A stretch of DNA of 64,000 nt, taken from assembly GCA_934320645.1 (NCBI GenBank), contig CAKRFP010000008.1, forward strand, positions 22,014 to 86,013, read 5' to 3'. Positions 8,631 to 16,680 of the stretch are shown in pieces (positions within the stretch are counted from its first letter, which is position 1; every line of letters starts with the position of its first letter). The stretch comes from an uncultured Bariatricus sp. (GTDB lineage Bacteria; Bacillota; Clostridia; Lachnospirales; Lachnospiraceae). The notes below the pieces were generated by a model. That model did no database searches. It was not told the origin of the DNA and saw only the letters and a program-made list of their open reading frames with translations. The position numbers and the translations under genes were made by a program.

Positions 8631-9089
8631 ATTGATTTGTTTTTGGGTTTTGGAATTTGAGAGCAAGGAAATAGGCTTGCGTTGTTGACTTATTTTAGAT
8701 TTCTATAGATTGCAATCAACGTAATTAGCTGGAATCGTTGACTTATTTTAGACTTCTGCAGGCCTCAATCAACTATATTAGCTGGAATTCTTGACTCATT
8801 TTAGATTTCTACAGATCTCAATCAACAATATAAGTTAGAATCCTTGATCTATTTTAAATTTCCGCAGATTCTAATCAACATTATAAGCAAAATACATTGA
8901 TCTAATTTTGATATCCGCAGATTCTAATCAACATTATAAGCAAAATACATTGATCTAATTTTGATATCCGTAATTTCTAATCAATTATATAAGCAAAATA
9001 TATTGATCTAATTTGGGTTTCCACAATTCTCAATCAACCTAAGATCGGGAGAAAGGGATTCATTTTAACTTCCGCAAGTCAAAATCAAC
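8631..9089. repeat. Array of nine degenerate 37-bp units with 16-bp linkers (53-bp period)
   Basis: Units begin at 8631, 8684, 8737, 8790, 8843, 8896, 8949 and 9002, exactly 53 bases apart. A ninth, decayed unit ends at 9089. Each intact unit is 37 bases, opens with (G/A/C)TTGAYYYATTTT and closes with (A)ATCAAC, so its ends are inverted repeats. Inner bases drift from unit to unit, and neighbours are most alike (8896 and 8949). The 16-base linkers are also related (for example ATTATAAGCAAAATAC twice), so linker and unit were duplicated together. The first and last units are the most decayed. There is no open reading frame. A related array lies at 34789-35038. Confidence 0.9.
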
Positions 9090-9380
9090 TCTTCATTTCC
9101 CAAAACAAAATAACCATCCCTCCAGATATATATAATCGACATAGTTACTATACAGAGTGCATAAAAACAAAAGAAAATAATTGTGAAAAAACGCCAAAAA
9201 TTTAACTGTGCGAAAGCCAAAAATCCGTCAAAAAAGAATCTCGAATGCTACAAAATAAAAAAAGTGTCAAAAAAAAGAAGTAAAAACAGCTAAAGAAAAT
9301 GAAAGAAAAACAGATGCAGATAGTGAAAATAGATAAAAAAATTGGTTTTTTTACTGTACAATCTGCAAAAGCTGAAAATA
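9090..9380. other. A-rich intergenic stretch with no recognised feature
   Basis: About 290 bases, strongly A-rich on the + strand. No gene with a ribosome site and credible codon use was found on either strand, and no recognisable structured RNA. A short minus-strand frame here is low-complexity Phe/Ser only. Confidence 0.6.
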
Positions 9381-9409
9381 TTGACAAAGAAAAAGTGTGA
9401 GCGTAATAT
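9381..9409 (+). promoter_or_regulatory. Promoter of the ATP synthase operon
   Basis: TTGACA (9381-9386), exact 17-bp spacer, TAATAT (9404-9409). It would start transcription near 9416, about 60 bases before atpB. Confidence 0.85.
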
Positions 9410-9478
9410 AAGCATGACTTTTGGAGGATACTCTAAAAGTCACCGTAAATAAGAATAAAAAGAAAGGGAGGGAGCGAT

Positions 9479-10165
9479 ACGGAACATTTAACAGAGACTC
9501 TGTTAGAAGAGCTGAATTGCGAGACGGTGTTTACGATTCCGATATTCGGCGGAATACCGGTAAAAGAGTCGGTCGTAGTTACCTGGATCATCATGGCGGT
9601 TATTGTAGGACTTTGTATCATATTTGTCCGGAACTTAAGTGTCGAAAATCCGGGGAAGGTTCAGCTGTTATTGGAATCCGCAATAGGAAAAGGACTGGAC
9701 TTCTTTGAAGACATCATGGGAAAAGAAAACAGGAAATATATTCCGTATCTGATTACAGTGCTTATCTATATTGGGATAGCCAATATCATTGGTCTGTTCG
9801 GATTTAAGTCACCGACAAAAGACCTCAATGTAACAGCAGCACTTGCGATCATGAGTATGTGCCTGATTGAATTTTCCGGAATCCGGAAGAATGGATTTAA
9901 ACACTGGGCGGCGCATTTTGCAAAGCCGGTACCATTCGTAGCACCAATTATGGTTCTGGAGATTGTGATCAGACCATTATCACTTTGCATGCGTCTGTTC
10001 GGTAATGTATTGGGAGCGTTTGTTATCATGGAGCTTTTAAAAGCAGTGGCTCCGGTCCTTATCCCGATACCATTTAGTTTTTACTTCGATATTTTCGATG
10101 GATTCCTGCAGGCATATGTATTCGTATTCCTGACAGCGCTTTTCATGAATGAAGAGCAGGAATAA
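9479..10165 (+). CDS. atpB: F1Fo ATP synthase subunit a, apparently with a non-canonical start
   Basis: Membrane subunit a of the Fo motor, forming the ion half-channels against the c ring. About five membrane helices are visible, with the essential arginine in the MRLFGN motif, followed by GAFVIMELL. The first GTG (9527) has no ribosome site and would drop a stretch upstream of FTIPIFGGIPV that stays in frame. The frame is open back to a stop at 9446 without ATG, GTG or TTG. A strong GGGAGG (9467-9472) lies six bases before an in-frame ACG (9479), so ACG is proposed as start, giving 228 residues; otherwise the start is GTG 9527 (212 residues). First gene of atpBEFHAGDC; no atpI is visible. 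Confidence 0.88.
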   Translation, partial: TEHLTETLLEELNCETVFTIPIFGGIPVKESVVVTWIIMAVIVGLCIIFVRNLSVENPGKVQLLLESAIGKGLDFFEDIMGKENRKYIPYLITVLIYIGIANIIGLFGFKSPTKDLNVTAALAIMSMCLIEFSGIRKNGFKHWAAHFAKPVPFVAPIMVLEIVIRPLSLCMRLFGNVLGAFVIMELLKAVAPVLIPIPFSFYFDIFDGFLQAYVFVFLTALFMNEEQE

Positions 10166-10218
10166 TCACAAAATGACAGAAGAAACAAAAATTTACAAGA
10201 AAAAAGGAGATCAAGATT

Positions 10219-10437
10219 ATGTTAGTAGCAATTGGAGCAGCAGTAGCAGTTTTAACAGGTTTAGGAGCAGGACTTGGAATCAGCCTTGCAACAGGTAAAG
10301 CAGTAGACGCAATCGCAAGACAGCCGGAAGCAGAAAGCAAGATCAGCAAGAACCTGATCCTTGGTTGTGCACTTGCCGAGGCAACCGCTATTTACGGTTT
10401 CATCATCGGACTTCTCATCATCTTAATGCTTAAATAA
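10219..10437 (+). CDS. atpE: F1Fo ATP synthase subunit c
   Basis: A 72-residue hairpin of two membrane helices joined by the polar ARQPE loop, forming the rotating c ring. The ion-binding carboxylate is Glu54 in ALAEATAIYG. Compared with the Na+ signature of Ilyobacter tartaricus, the helix-1 glutamine is isoleucine and the Ser after the glutamate is alanine, while Thr and Tyr are kept. This favours proton rather than Na+ coupling, as an inference. AAAGGAG lies upstream of the ATG. It sits between atpB and atpF in the operon. Confidence 0.96.
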   Translation: MLVAIGAAVAVLTGLGAGLGISLATGKAVDAIARQPEAESKISKNLILGCALAEATAIYGFIIGLLIILMLK

Positions 10438-10470
10438 GAAAAGTAAAATAAAGAAAGGCAGGTGGGACAG

Positions 10471-10965
10471 GTGATACAGTTTAATGTAAGCCTTCTCTTT
10501 ACGATCATCAACCTGATTGTCTTTTATCTTTTGCTGAAAAAATTCTTATTCAAACCAGTAATGGGAATTATGGAAAAACGTGAAAAAATGATTGCTGACG
10601 GACTGAAAAATGCCAGTGATAGTCAGGAAGAAGCGGCGAGACTGAAAGCGGAATATGAAAAGGCTCTGGAAGGAGCAAAGGCAGAATCCATTCAGATCGT
10701 GGAAAAAGCTAAGAAAACTGCAGCCGGAGAATCAGAGCGTATCCTTCAGGAAGCCAATACGGAAGCCGTAGGAATCCTGAAAGATGCCAGAGTGACGATC
10801 GAAAATGAACGCAAACAGACCATGAATGATCTGCAAAGTGAGATCGCAGGACTGGCAATGCAGGCAGCACGTAAGATTGTGGATGACACAAAAGGAAATC
10901 AGGATATATATGATCAGTTTCTGAAAGGCGCAGGTGATGCTCATGTCAATGAAGAGGTTAAATAA
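10471..10965 (+). CDS. atpF: F1Fo ATP synthase subunit b
   Basis: Peripheral-stalk subunit b: one N-terminal membrane helix (about 5-27) followed by a long charged, Ala/Glu/Lys-rich coiled coil. The start is taken at GTG 10471, five bases after AGGTGG; an upstream GTG at 10462 is also in frame but poorly spaced from a ribosome site. 164 residues is a normal length. Its 3' end overlaps the start of atpH by about 29 bases, suggesting translational coupling. Confidence 0.93.
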   Translation: MIQFNVSLLFTIINLIVFYLLLKKFLFKPVMGIMEKREKMIADGLKNASDSQEEAARLKAEYEKALEGAKAESIQIVEKAKKTAAGESERILQEANTEAVGILKDARVTIENERKQTMNDLQSEIAGLAMQAARKIVDDTKGNQDIYDQFLKGAGDAHVNEEVK

Positions 10966-11479
10966 AGAGTATTGCTGTAGCCCTTCGGCAAAACAGTATG
11001 CACGTGTTTTATATGAACTTGAGATTCCAAAAGAAGCAGTAAAACAGACAGAAAAGCTTTTTGAAGAAGTACCGGTTCTTGAAGAAACATTTGCAAGTCC
11101 GGTGGTACCGATGCAGGAGAAATTAAGTTCGATAGACAGGATTTTTCCACAGGAGATAAGAAATTTTCTCAAAGTTGTATGCCGTAATCAGCGAATGAGC
11201 GAGATCGCCCAGATCCTTTTTGCATATGACAAATATAGTAAGAAGCAGGAAGGGATCCAGATGGCAACGCTTACCTGCGTGGAAGCACCAGATGAAAAGC
11301 GGCTTGAGAAAATCAGAGAATTTCTTTGTGAGAAGTACCATAAGACAGATGTGAAGATCGAGATAGTCAAAGATCCGGCATTGCTTGGCGGATTTATCTT
11401 AAAGACCGGTGATGATGAATATGACTGGAGTCTGAAAGGAAGATTATCGAGATTGGAGCAAAAATTGACCTGGAGGTGA
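10937..11479 (+). CDS. atpH: F1Fo ATP synthase subunit delta
   Basis: About 180 residues; the stalk subunit that joins subunit b to the top of the alpha-beta hexamer. The N-terminal helical domain starts at SAKQYARVLYEL, and the C-terminal signature is IVKDPALLGGFILKTGDDEYDWSLKGRL, read in two parts around GGFI. ATG 10937 has AAAGG eight bases upstream; ATG at 10943 and 10949 are alternatives. The reading frame overlaps both atpF and the ribosome site of atpA. Confidence 0.93.
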   Translation: MLMSMKRLNKEYCCSPSAKQYARVLYELEIPKEAVKQTEKLFEEVPVLEETFASPVVPMQEKLSSIDRIFPQEIRNFLKVVCRNQRMSEIAQILFAYDKYSKKQEGIQMATLTCVEAPDEKRLEKIREFLCEKYHKTDVKIEIVKDPALLGGFILKTGDDEYDWSLKGRLSRLEQKLTWR

Positions 11480-11484
11480 ACAAG

Positions 11485-12993
11485 GTGAGTTCAATAAGTT
11501 CAGAAGAAATTATTTCTATTCTGAAAAATGAAATAGAGAATTTTGATCAGATCAGTAAAGACAGCGAGGTTGGAACGGTTGTCTCTGTCGGTGACGGAAT
11601 TGCAAATATCTATGGAATAGAACATGCAATGTACGGAGAAATCGTGACATTTGAAAATGGACTGAAAGGTATGGTTCAGGATATTCAGAAAGACACCATT
11701 GGCTGTATTTTGTTCGGATCAGATGTTGATATTAAAGAAGGTACGAAAGTGATGCGTACCAAAAAGAAAGCCGGAGTACCGGTTGGCGATAAATTTATCG
11801 GACGTGTCGTAAATGCACTTGGAGCTCCGATTGATGGAGCCGGAGAAATCGAAGCAGAAGATTACAGACCGATTGAAAATGAAGCACCTGGAATTGTAGA
11901 CCGTAAATCCGTCAGTGTTCCAATGGAAACAGGAATCCTTTCTATCGATTCTATGTTCCCGATCGGACGTGGACAGAGAGAGTTGATCATCGGAGACCGT
12001 CAGACAGGAAAGACTTCCATTGCTACAGACACGATTTTGAATCAGAAGGGCAAGGATGTCATCTGTATCTATGTAGCGATCGGTCAGAAAGCATCAACGA
12101 TCGCAAAGGTTGTCAATACCTTTAAAAACGGCGGCGCAATGGATTACACCATCGTAGTAGCATCAACAGCAAGTGACTGTGCACCGCTTCAGTATATTGC
12201 ACCTTATGCAGGAACCGCTATTGCAGAACATTTCATGCACAAAGGAAAAGATGTCCTGATCGTTTACGATGATCTTTCAAAGCACGCAGTTGCATACCGT
12301 GCGCTGTCCCTGCTTCTTGGACGTTCACCGGGACGAGAAGCTTATCCCGGAGATGTTTTCTATCTGCATTCAAGACTGCTTGAGAGATCAAGCCGTTTAA
12401 GCGATGAAATGGGAGGCGGTTCGATCACAGCACTTCCGATCATCGAGACACAGGCAGGAGATGTATCTGCATACATTCCGACCAACGTCATTTCCATTAC
12501 AGACGGACAGATCTTCCTGGAAAGTGATTTGTTCTTCTCAGGAATGAGACCGGCGGTTAACGTAGGTCTTTCCGTATCCCGTGTTGGTGGTGCAGCACAG
12601 ACAAAGGCAATGAAGAAGGCAGCCGGAAGTATCCGTATCGATCTTGCACAGTATCGTGAGATGGAAGTCTTTACACAGTTCAGTTCCGATCTGGATGCAG
12701 CAACAAAGGAACAGCTGGAATATGGATCCGGTCTGATGGAACTTCTGAAACAGCCACTTGGACATCCAATGTCCATGCATGAGATGGTCATTACCTTATG
12801 TGCAGCAAGAAATAAAGTACTGCTTGGTATTAATACAAAAGAAGTCAAGAAATTCCAGATGGATATGCTGAATTATTTTGCAACAGTTCATCCGGAAATC
12901 AGTGAAGAGATTGAGCAGACAAAGGCTTTGTCCGATGAACTGGCTGCAAAGATCGTGGAAGTAGCGAAGGAATTCAAAGACAGCAGGTGTTAA
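11485..12993 (+). CDS. atpA: F1Fo ATP synthase subunit alpha
   Basis: Non-catalytic nucleotide-binding subunit of F1, 502 residues, normal length. The P-loop is GDRQTGKTS, and the C-terminal signature region contains SVSRVGG. The start is set at GTG 11485 because GGAGG (11472-11476) lies eight bases before it; an in-frame GTG at 11476 falls inside that ribosome site. The atpH stop (11477-11479) lies just ahead, so translation is probably coupled. Confidence 0.96.
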   Translation: MSSISSEEIISILKNEIENFDQISKDSEVGTVVSVGDGIANIYGIEHAMYGEIVTFENGLKGMVQDIQKDTIGCILFGSDVDIKEGTKVMRTKKKAGVPVGDKFIGRVVNALGAPIDGAGEIEAEDYRPIENEAPGIVDRKSVSVPMETGILSIDSMFPIGRGQRELIIGDRQTGKTSIATDTILNQKGKDVICIYVAIGQKASTIAKVVNTFKNGGAMDYTIVVASTASDCAPLQYIAPYAGTAIAEHFMHKGKDVLIVYDDLSKHAVAYRALSLLLGRSPGREAYPGDVFYLHSRLLERSSRLSDEMGGGSITALPIIETQAGDVSAYIPTNVISITDGQIFLESDLFFSGMRPAVNVGLSVSRVGGAAQTKAMKKAAGSIRIDLAQYREMEVFTQFSSDLDAATKEQLEYGSGLMELLKQPLGHPMSMHEMVITLCAARNKVLLGINTKEVKKFQMDMLNYFATVHPEISEEIEQTKALSDELAAKIVEVAKEFKDSRC

Positions 12994-12994
12994 T

Positions 12995-13888
12995 ATGGCA
13001 AATATCAGAGAAATACAGACTCGGATCAACAGTGTAAAAGATACAATGAAGATCACAAACGCCATGTATATGATCTCATCTACCAAGATGAGACAGGCGA
13101 AGAAAAAGCTGGCAGAGTCAGAACCGTATTTTTACGGACTGCAGGGAGAGATTTCCAGAATCCTGCGTCATATGCCGGAAATCGAACATCTCTATTTTGA
13201 TAAGAGAGAAGAGGTTCCGAAAGAGAAACGAAAAATAGGTTCGATCGTTATTACTGCAGATAAAGGACTTGCTGGAGCGTATAATCATAATATTGTAAAA
13301 GTAGAGGATGAGCTGCTGAAAGAGCCCGGGGAACATAAATTATTCGTGGTCGGTGAACTTGGAAGACATTATTATGCGAATAAAGGTGTGAAAATTGATA
13401 CGAATTTTCTCTATACAGTTCAGAAACCTACAATGCATAGAGCGAGAGATATTGCAGAAGAGATCTTTTCACAGTTCCGCGAGGGTGAGCTGGATGAGGT
13501 ATATATCGTTTATACCCGAATGGAAAATTCCATGCTGACAATGGTTGAGAAGATGAAGATCCTTCCACTTGAAAGATCTTCTTTCAATGAGATGAAGATG
13601 CCGATCAATATCCATCGTGAAGCGATCGCACTTTATCCATCAGCTGAAGCAGTTCTGGACAGTATCGTACCGAACTATGTGGTTGGTATGATCTATGGAT
13701 GTCTGGTAGAGGCATATGCAAGTGAACATAATGCGCGAATGACAGCAATGCAATCAGCAACAGACAGCGCGCAGGAAATCATCAAAGATCTTTCTATTAT
13801 ATATAACAGGGCAAGGCAGGCTGCGATCACACAGGAAATTACTGAGGTTTGTGCAGGTGCCAAAGCCCAGAAACGGAAAAGGAAGTGA
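12995..13888 (+). CDS. atpG: F1Fo ATP synthase subunit gamma
   Basis: Central rotating shaft of F1, 297 residues. The N-terminal helix (NIREIQTRINSVKDTMKIT) and the C-terminal helix (ASEHNARMTAMQSATDSA) that form the coiled-coil axle are both clear. One base separates it from the atpA stop. The C-terminus ends in a basic tail (KAQKRKRK). Part of atpBEFHAGDC. Confidence 0.95.
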   Translation: MANIREIQTRINSVKDTMKITNAMYMISSTKMRQAKKKLAESEPYFYGLQGEISRILRHMPEIEHLYFDKREEVPKEKRKIGSIVITADKGLAGAYNHNIVKVEDELLKEPGEHKLFVVGELGRHYYANKGVKIDTNFLYTVQKPTMHRARDIAEEIFSQFREGELDEVYIVYTRMENSMLTMVEKMKILPLERSSFNEMKMPINIHREAIALYPSAEAVLDSIVPNYVVGMIYGCLVEAYASEHNARMTAMQSATDSAQEIIKDLSIIYNRARQAAITQEITEVCAGAKAQKRKRK

Positions 13889-13896
13889 AAACAGGT

Positions 13897-15294
13897 ATGA
13901 ATAAAGGACGTATTGTACAGGTCATGGGACCAGTTGTTGACGTTGTATTTGAGGACGGAAATCTGCCGCGTATCAAAGATGCCCTGCAGGTGGAGAACAA
14001 CGGAAAAACCTGTATTATGGAAGTTGCGCAGCATCTGGGAAATGATGAGGTTCGTTGTCTGATGCTGGCAGCAAGTGAAGGCCTTTGCAAGGACATGGAA
14101 GTAACCGCTACCGGTTCTGGAATTAAAGTACCGGTTGGAGAGCAGACACTTGGACGTCTGTTCAACGTACTTGGAGAGACCATCGATAATGGTGAAGAAA
14201 TAAAAGGAGATACCGAACACTGGGTGATCCACAGAGATCCGCCGTCATTTGAAGACCAGAGCCCGGTTGTAGAAATCCTGGAAACAGGGATCAAGGTTAT
14301 CGACCTGCTTGCACCTTATGCAAAAGGTGGTAAGATCGGTCTGTTCGGTGGTGCCGGTGTAGGTAAGACTGTACTGATCCAGGAACTGATCCGTAACGTA
14401 GCCACAGAGCACGGCGGATATTCCATTTTTACCGGTGTTGGAGAACGTTCCCGTGAAGGTAACGACCTCTGGACAGAAATGAAAGCATCCGGAGTTCTGG
14501 ATAAGACAGCCTTAGTGTTTGGTCAGATGAATGAACCACCTGGAGCACGTATGCGTGTCGCTGAGACAGGACTTACGATGGCTGAATATTTCCGTGATAA
14601 AGAACATCAGAATGTGCTTCTTTTCATTGATAATATTTTCCGTTTTACACAGGCAGGTTCCGAAGTATCCGCACTTCTTGGACGTATGCCATCAGCCGTA
14701 GGTTATCAGCCGACACTGGCAACTGAAATGGGTGAACTGCAGGAGAGAATCGCATCTACAAAGAATGGTTCTGTCACATCCGTACAGGCTGTTTATGTAC
14801 CTGCCGATGACCTTACAGACCCGGCTCCGGCAACTACATTTGCTCATCTGGATGCAACAACCGTACTCTCCCGTAAGGTTGTAGAACAGGGTATTTATCC
14901 GGCTGTTGATCCACTGGAATCTAACTCCCGTATTCTGGAGGCGGATATTGTCGGAGAAGAGCATTATGAAGTTGCAAACCGTGTAACAGAGGTTCTGCAG
15001 AAATACAAAGAGCTGCAGGATATCATCGCAATTCTTGGTATGGAAGAGCTTTCCGATGAAGACAAGGCAACGGTTATGAGAGCAAGAAAGATTCAGAAAT
15101 TCCTCTCCCAGCCATTCTTCGTTGCAGAGACATTTACCGGAGTTCCGGGAAAATATGTACCTCTGAAGGAGACGATCCGTGGATTTAAGATGATCCTCGA
15201 CGGAGAAATGGATGAGTATCCGGAGAATGCATTCTTCAATGTAGGAACGATTGATGAAGTCATCGAGAAGGCAAAGGCTGAAAAAGCAGAATAG
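13897..15294 (+). CDS. atpD: F1Fo ATP synthase subunit beta
   Basis: Catalytic subunit of F1, 465 residues. It shows the P-loop GGAGVGKT, the GERSREGNDL segment with the catalytic glutamate, the DNIFRFTQAGSEVSALLGR motif and PAPATTFAHLD. The start at ATG 13897 begins MNKGRIVQVMGPVVDV, the usual beta-subunit start; the open frame extends upstream inside atpG but without family similarity. Confidence 0.97.
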   Translation: MNKGRIVQVMGPVVDVVFEDGNLPRIKDALQVENNGKTCIMEVAQHLGNDEVRCLMLAASEGLCKDMEVTATGSGIKVPVGEQTLGRLFNVLGETIDNGEEIKGDTEHWVIHRDPPSFEDQSPVVEILETGIKVIDLLAPYAKGGKIGLFGGAGVGKTVLIQELIRNVATEHGGYSIFTGVGERSREGNDLWTEMKASGVLDKTALVFGQMNEPPGARMRVAETGLTMAEYFRDKEHQNVLLFIDNIFRFTQAGSEVSALLGRMPSAVGYQPTLATEMGELQERIASTKNGSVTSVQAVYVPADDLTDPAPATTFAHLDATTVLSRKVVEQGIYPAVDPLESNSRILEADIVGEEHYEVANRVTEVLQKYKELQDIIAILGMEELSDEDKATVMRARKIQKFLSQPFFVAETFTGVPGKYVPLKETIRGFKMILDGEMDEYPENAFFNVGTIDEVIEKAKAEKAE

Positions 15295-15305
15295 AGGTGC
15301 CGGGT

Positions 15306-15719
15306 ATGGATACATTTGGACTTAAAATTATTTCCAGTGACCGGGTATTCTATGAAGGACGCTGCAGAAAGATGATCGTGCCGGTACCGGATGGCGGTGG
15401 AATGGAAATTCTTCCGCACCATGAAAATATGGTGATCGCTGTGGTGATCGGTGAGGCAATGCTTCAGTTTGAAGAAGGCGAATGGGTGAACCTTGCGGTT
15501 GGAGCCGGATTCCTTGAGATCGTCAACAACCGTGTGACGATGTTGGTGCAGACGGCAGAGAAACCAGAGGATATCGATGCCAGACATGCCCAGGAGCAGA
15601 TGGAGTATGCAGAAGAAAGGCTTCGCCAGAAACAGAGTATACAGGAATATTACCGGACACAGGCTTCGCTTTCAAGGGCGATGAACCGGTTGAAGGTGTC
15701 GAAGCGAAAAAAATGGTAA
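15306..15719 (+). CDS. atpC: F1Fo ATP synthase subunit epsilon
   Basis: F1 shaft-associated, inhibitory subunit of 137 residues: an N-terminal beta sandwich (DTFGLKIISSDRVFYEG, ILPHHENMVIAV) and a C-terminal helical hairpin rich in Glu/Arg/Gln. ATG 15306 has GAGGTG six bases upstream; the in-frame GTG at 15297 lies in that site. Last gene of the operon, followed by a strong terminator. Confidence 0.94.
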   Translation: MDTFGLKIISSDRVFYEGRCRKMIVPVPDGGGMEILPHHENMVIAVVIGEAMLQFEEGEWVNLAVGAGFLEIVNNRVTMLVQTAEKPEDIDARHAQEQMEYAEERLRQKQSIQEYYRTQASLSRAMNRLKVSKRKKW

Positions 15720-15740
15720 ATAGAAAACAAATTTATGTGG

Positions 15741-15774
15741 AAGCGCGTAATCTACTACAGATTGCGCGCTTTTT
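15741..15774 (+). terminator. Terminator of the ATP synthase operon
   Basis: Thirteen-bp stem (15741-15753 with 15759-15771, one G-T pair), five-base loop, then TTTTC. Confidence 0.9.
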
Positions 15775-15946
15775 CAATACGGAATTTTTGACAAAATTTA
15801 TTGGGAAAAATGGTACAATCTTTTACAAAATAAAAGTTCCGATATAGGGTAGTTTGTGGTAGAATATATAACAGTGTGCGTGTACCGAGAAACAAGATTT
15901 TGGGGTGTTAAAATAGAGTGTATTTCATCATAGAAGGAGCAAAAAC

Positions 15947-16540
15947 GTGGAAAAAGAGGAGCTTACGCAATTATTTAATTTCTTTCGGGAGATTGATAAG
16001 GAAAAATTTATTGGAAGGCAGACATATCTGACGGATGGTGTGCGTAAGGAGAATGATGCGGAGCATGCGTGGCATATGGCGATCATGACGGTTCTGCTTG
16101 CGGGATATTCCAATGAGAAGATCGATGTTCTTAAGACAGTGACGATGCTTTTGATCCATGATATTGTAGAAATTGATGCGGGGGATACCTATGCCTATGA
16201 TGAAGATGCGAAGAAGACGCAGAGGGAACGTGAAGTGAAGGCTGCGGACCGGATTTTCGGACTTCTTCCGGAAAAGCAGGGAAAGGAATTCCGGGCGCTC
16301 TGGGAGGAATTTGAGGCACAGGAGACTGCTGAGTCGAAGTTTGCCCGGACGATGGACAATATCCAGCCGATCATGTTAAATGCGGCTACAGACGGCAAAG
16401 CGTGGGAGGAACACGATGTTCATATCGAACAGATCCTGAACCGTAACCGGAATACGGCAAAAGGCTCAGAAGCGATCTGGGAGTATGCAAAGGAAGAATT
16501 TTTAAGACCGAATCTGGAAAATGGCAAGATAAAAAAATAA
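15947..16540 (+). CDS. HD-domain hydrolase, probable 5'-deoxynucleotidase-like
   Basis: A 197-residue metal-dependent HD phosphohydrolase. Metal ligands are visible as H in NDAEHAWHMA, the HD pair in LLIHDIVEIDAGD, and a downstream Asp in FARTMDNIQPI. The layout is that of the YfbR/HDDC2-type enzymes that remove phosphate from deoxynucleoside monophosphates, which would fit its place upstream of nrdD, but the link is inference. GTG start at 15947 after AAGGAGC. A possible promoter (TTGACA at 15788, TACAAT at 15814 with an extended TG) has a long 20-base spacer. Confidence 0.8.
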   Translation: MEKEELTQLFNFFREIDKEKFIGRQTYLTDGVRKENDAEHAWHMAIMTVLLAGYSNEKIDVLKTVTMLLIHDIVEIDAGDTYAYDEDAKKTQREREVKAADRIFGLLPEKQGKEFRALWEEFEAQETAESKFARTMDNIQPIMLNAATDGKAWEEHDVHIEQILNRNRNTAKGSEAIWEYAKEEFLRPNLENGKIKK

Positions 16541-16603
16541 CATAAAAAAAACAAAAATCCCCCTTTTCATTTTCGTGAATATGGGGTATCATATACTACA
16601 GAG

Positions 16604-16649
16604 CGCAAAATATAGTGGAGAAACTTAAAAGTGACACTATATTTTGTGG
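16604..16649 (+). promoter_or_regulatory. Tandem NrdR boxes upstream of nrdD
   Basis: Two near-palindromic boxes resembling the NrdR consensus acaCwAtATaTwGtgt: CGCAAAATATAGTGGA at 16604-16619 and ACACTATATTTTGTGG at 16634-16649, inverted relative to each other and 30 bp apart, about three helical turns as in known NrdR sites. NrdR with dATP/ATP bound represses ribonucleotide reductase genes. A possible -10 (TATACT) lies at 16592-16597, just upstream. Confidence 0.82.
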
Positions 16650-16680
16650 AGCGATAGAACAAAGTTAGGAGAAAGTTGGG

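Noticed and set aside
8631..9089. CRISPR array (37-bp repeats, 16-bp spacers)
   Set aside because: Repeats are degenerate, linkers are too short and related to each other, and no cas genes are nearby.
9202..9387. Minus-strand 61-residue frame upstream of atpB
   Set aside because: Low-complexity Phe/Ser sequence from an A-rich stretch; no ribosome site.
9421..9708. Plus-strand frame overlapping the atpB start
   Set aside because: Out of frame with atpB, basic low-similarity product; atpB explains the codons.
13693..14294. Minus-strand frames across the atpG-atpD junction
   Set aside because: Shadows of two certain ATP synthase genes.
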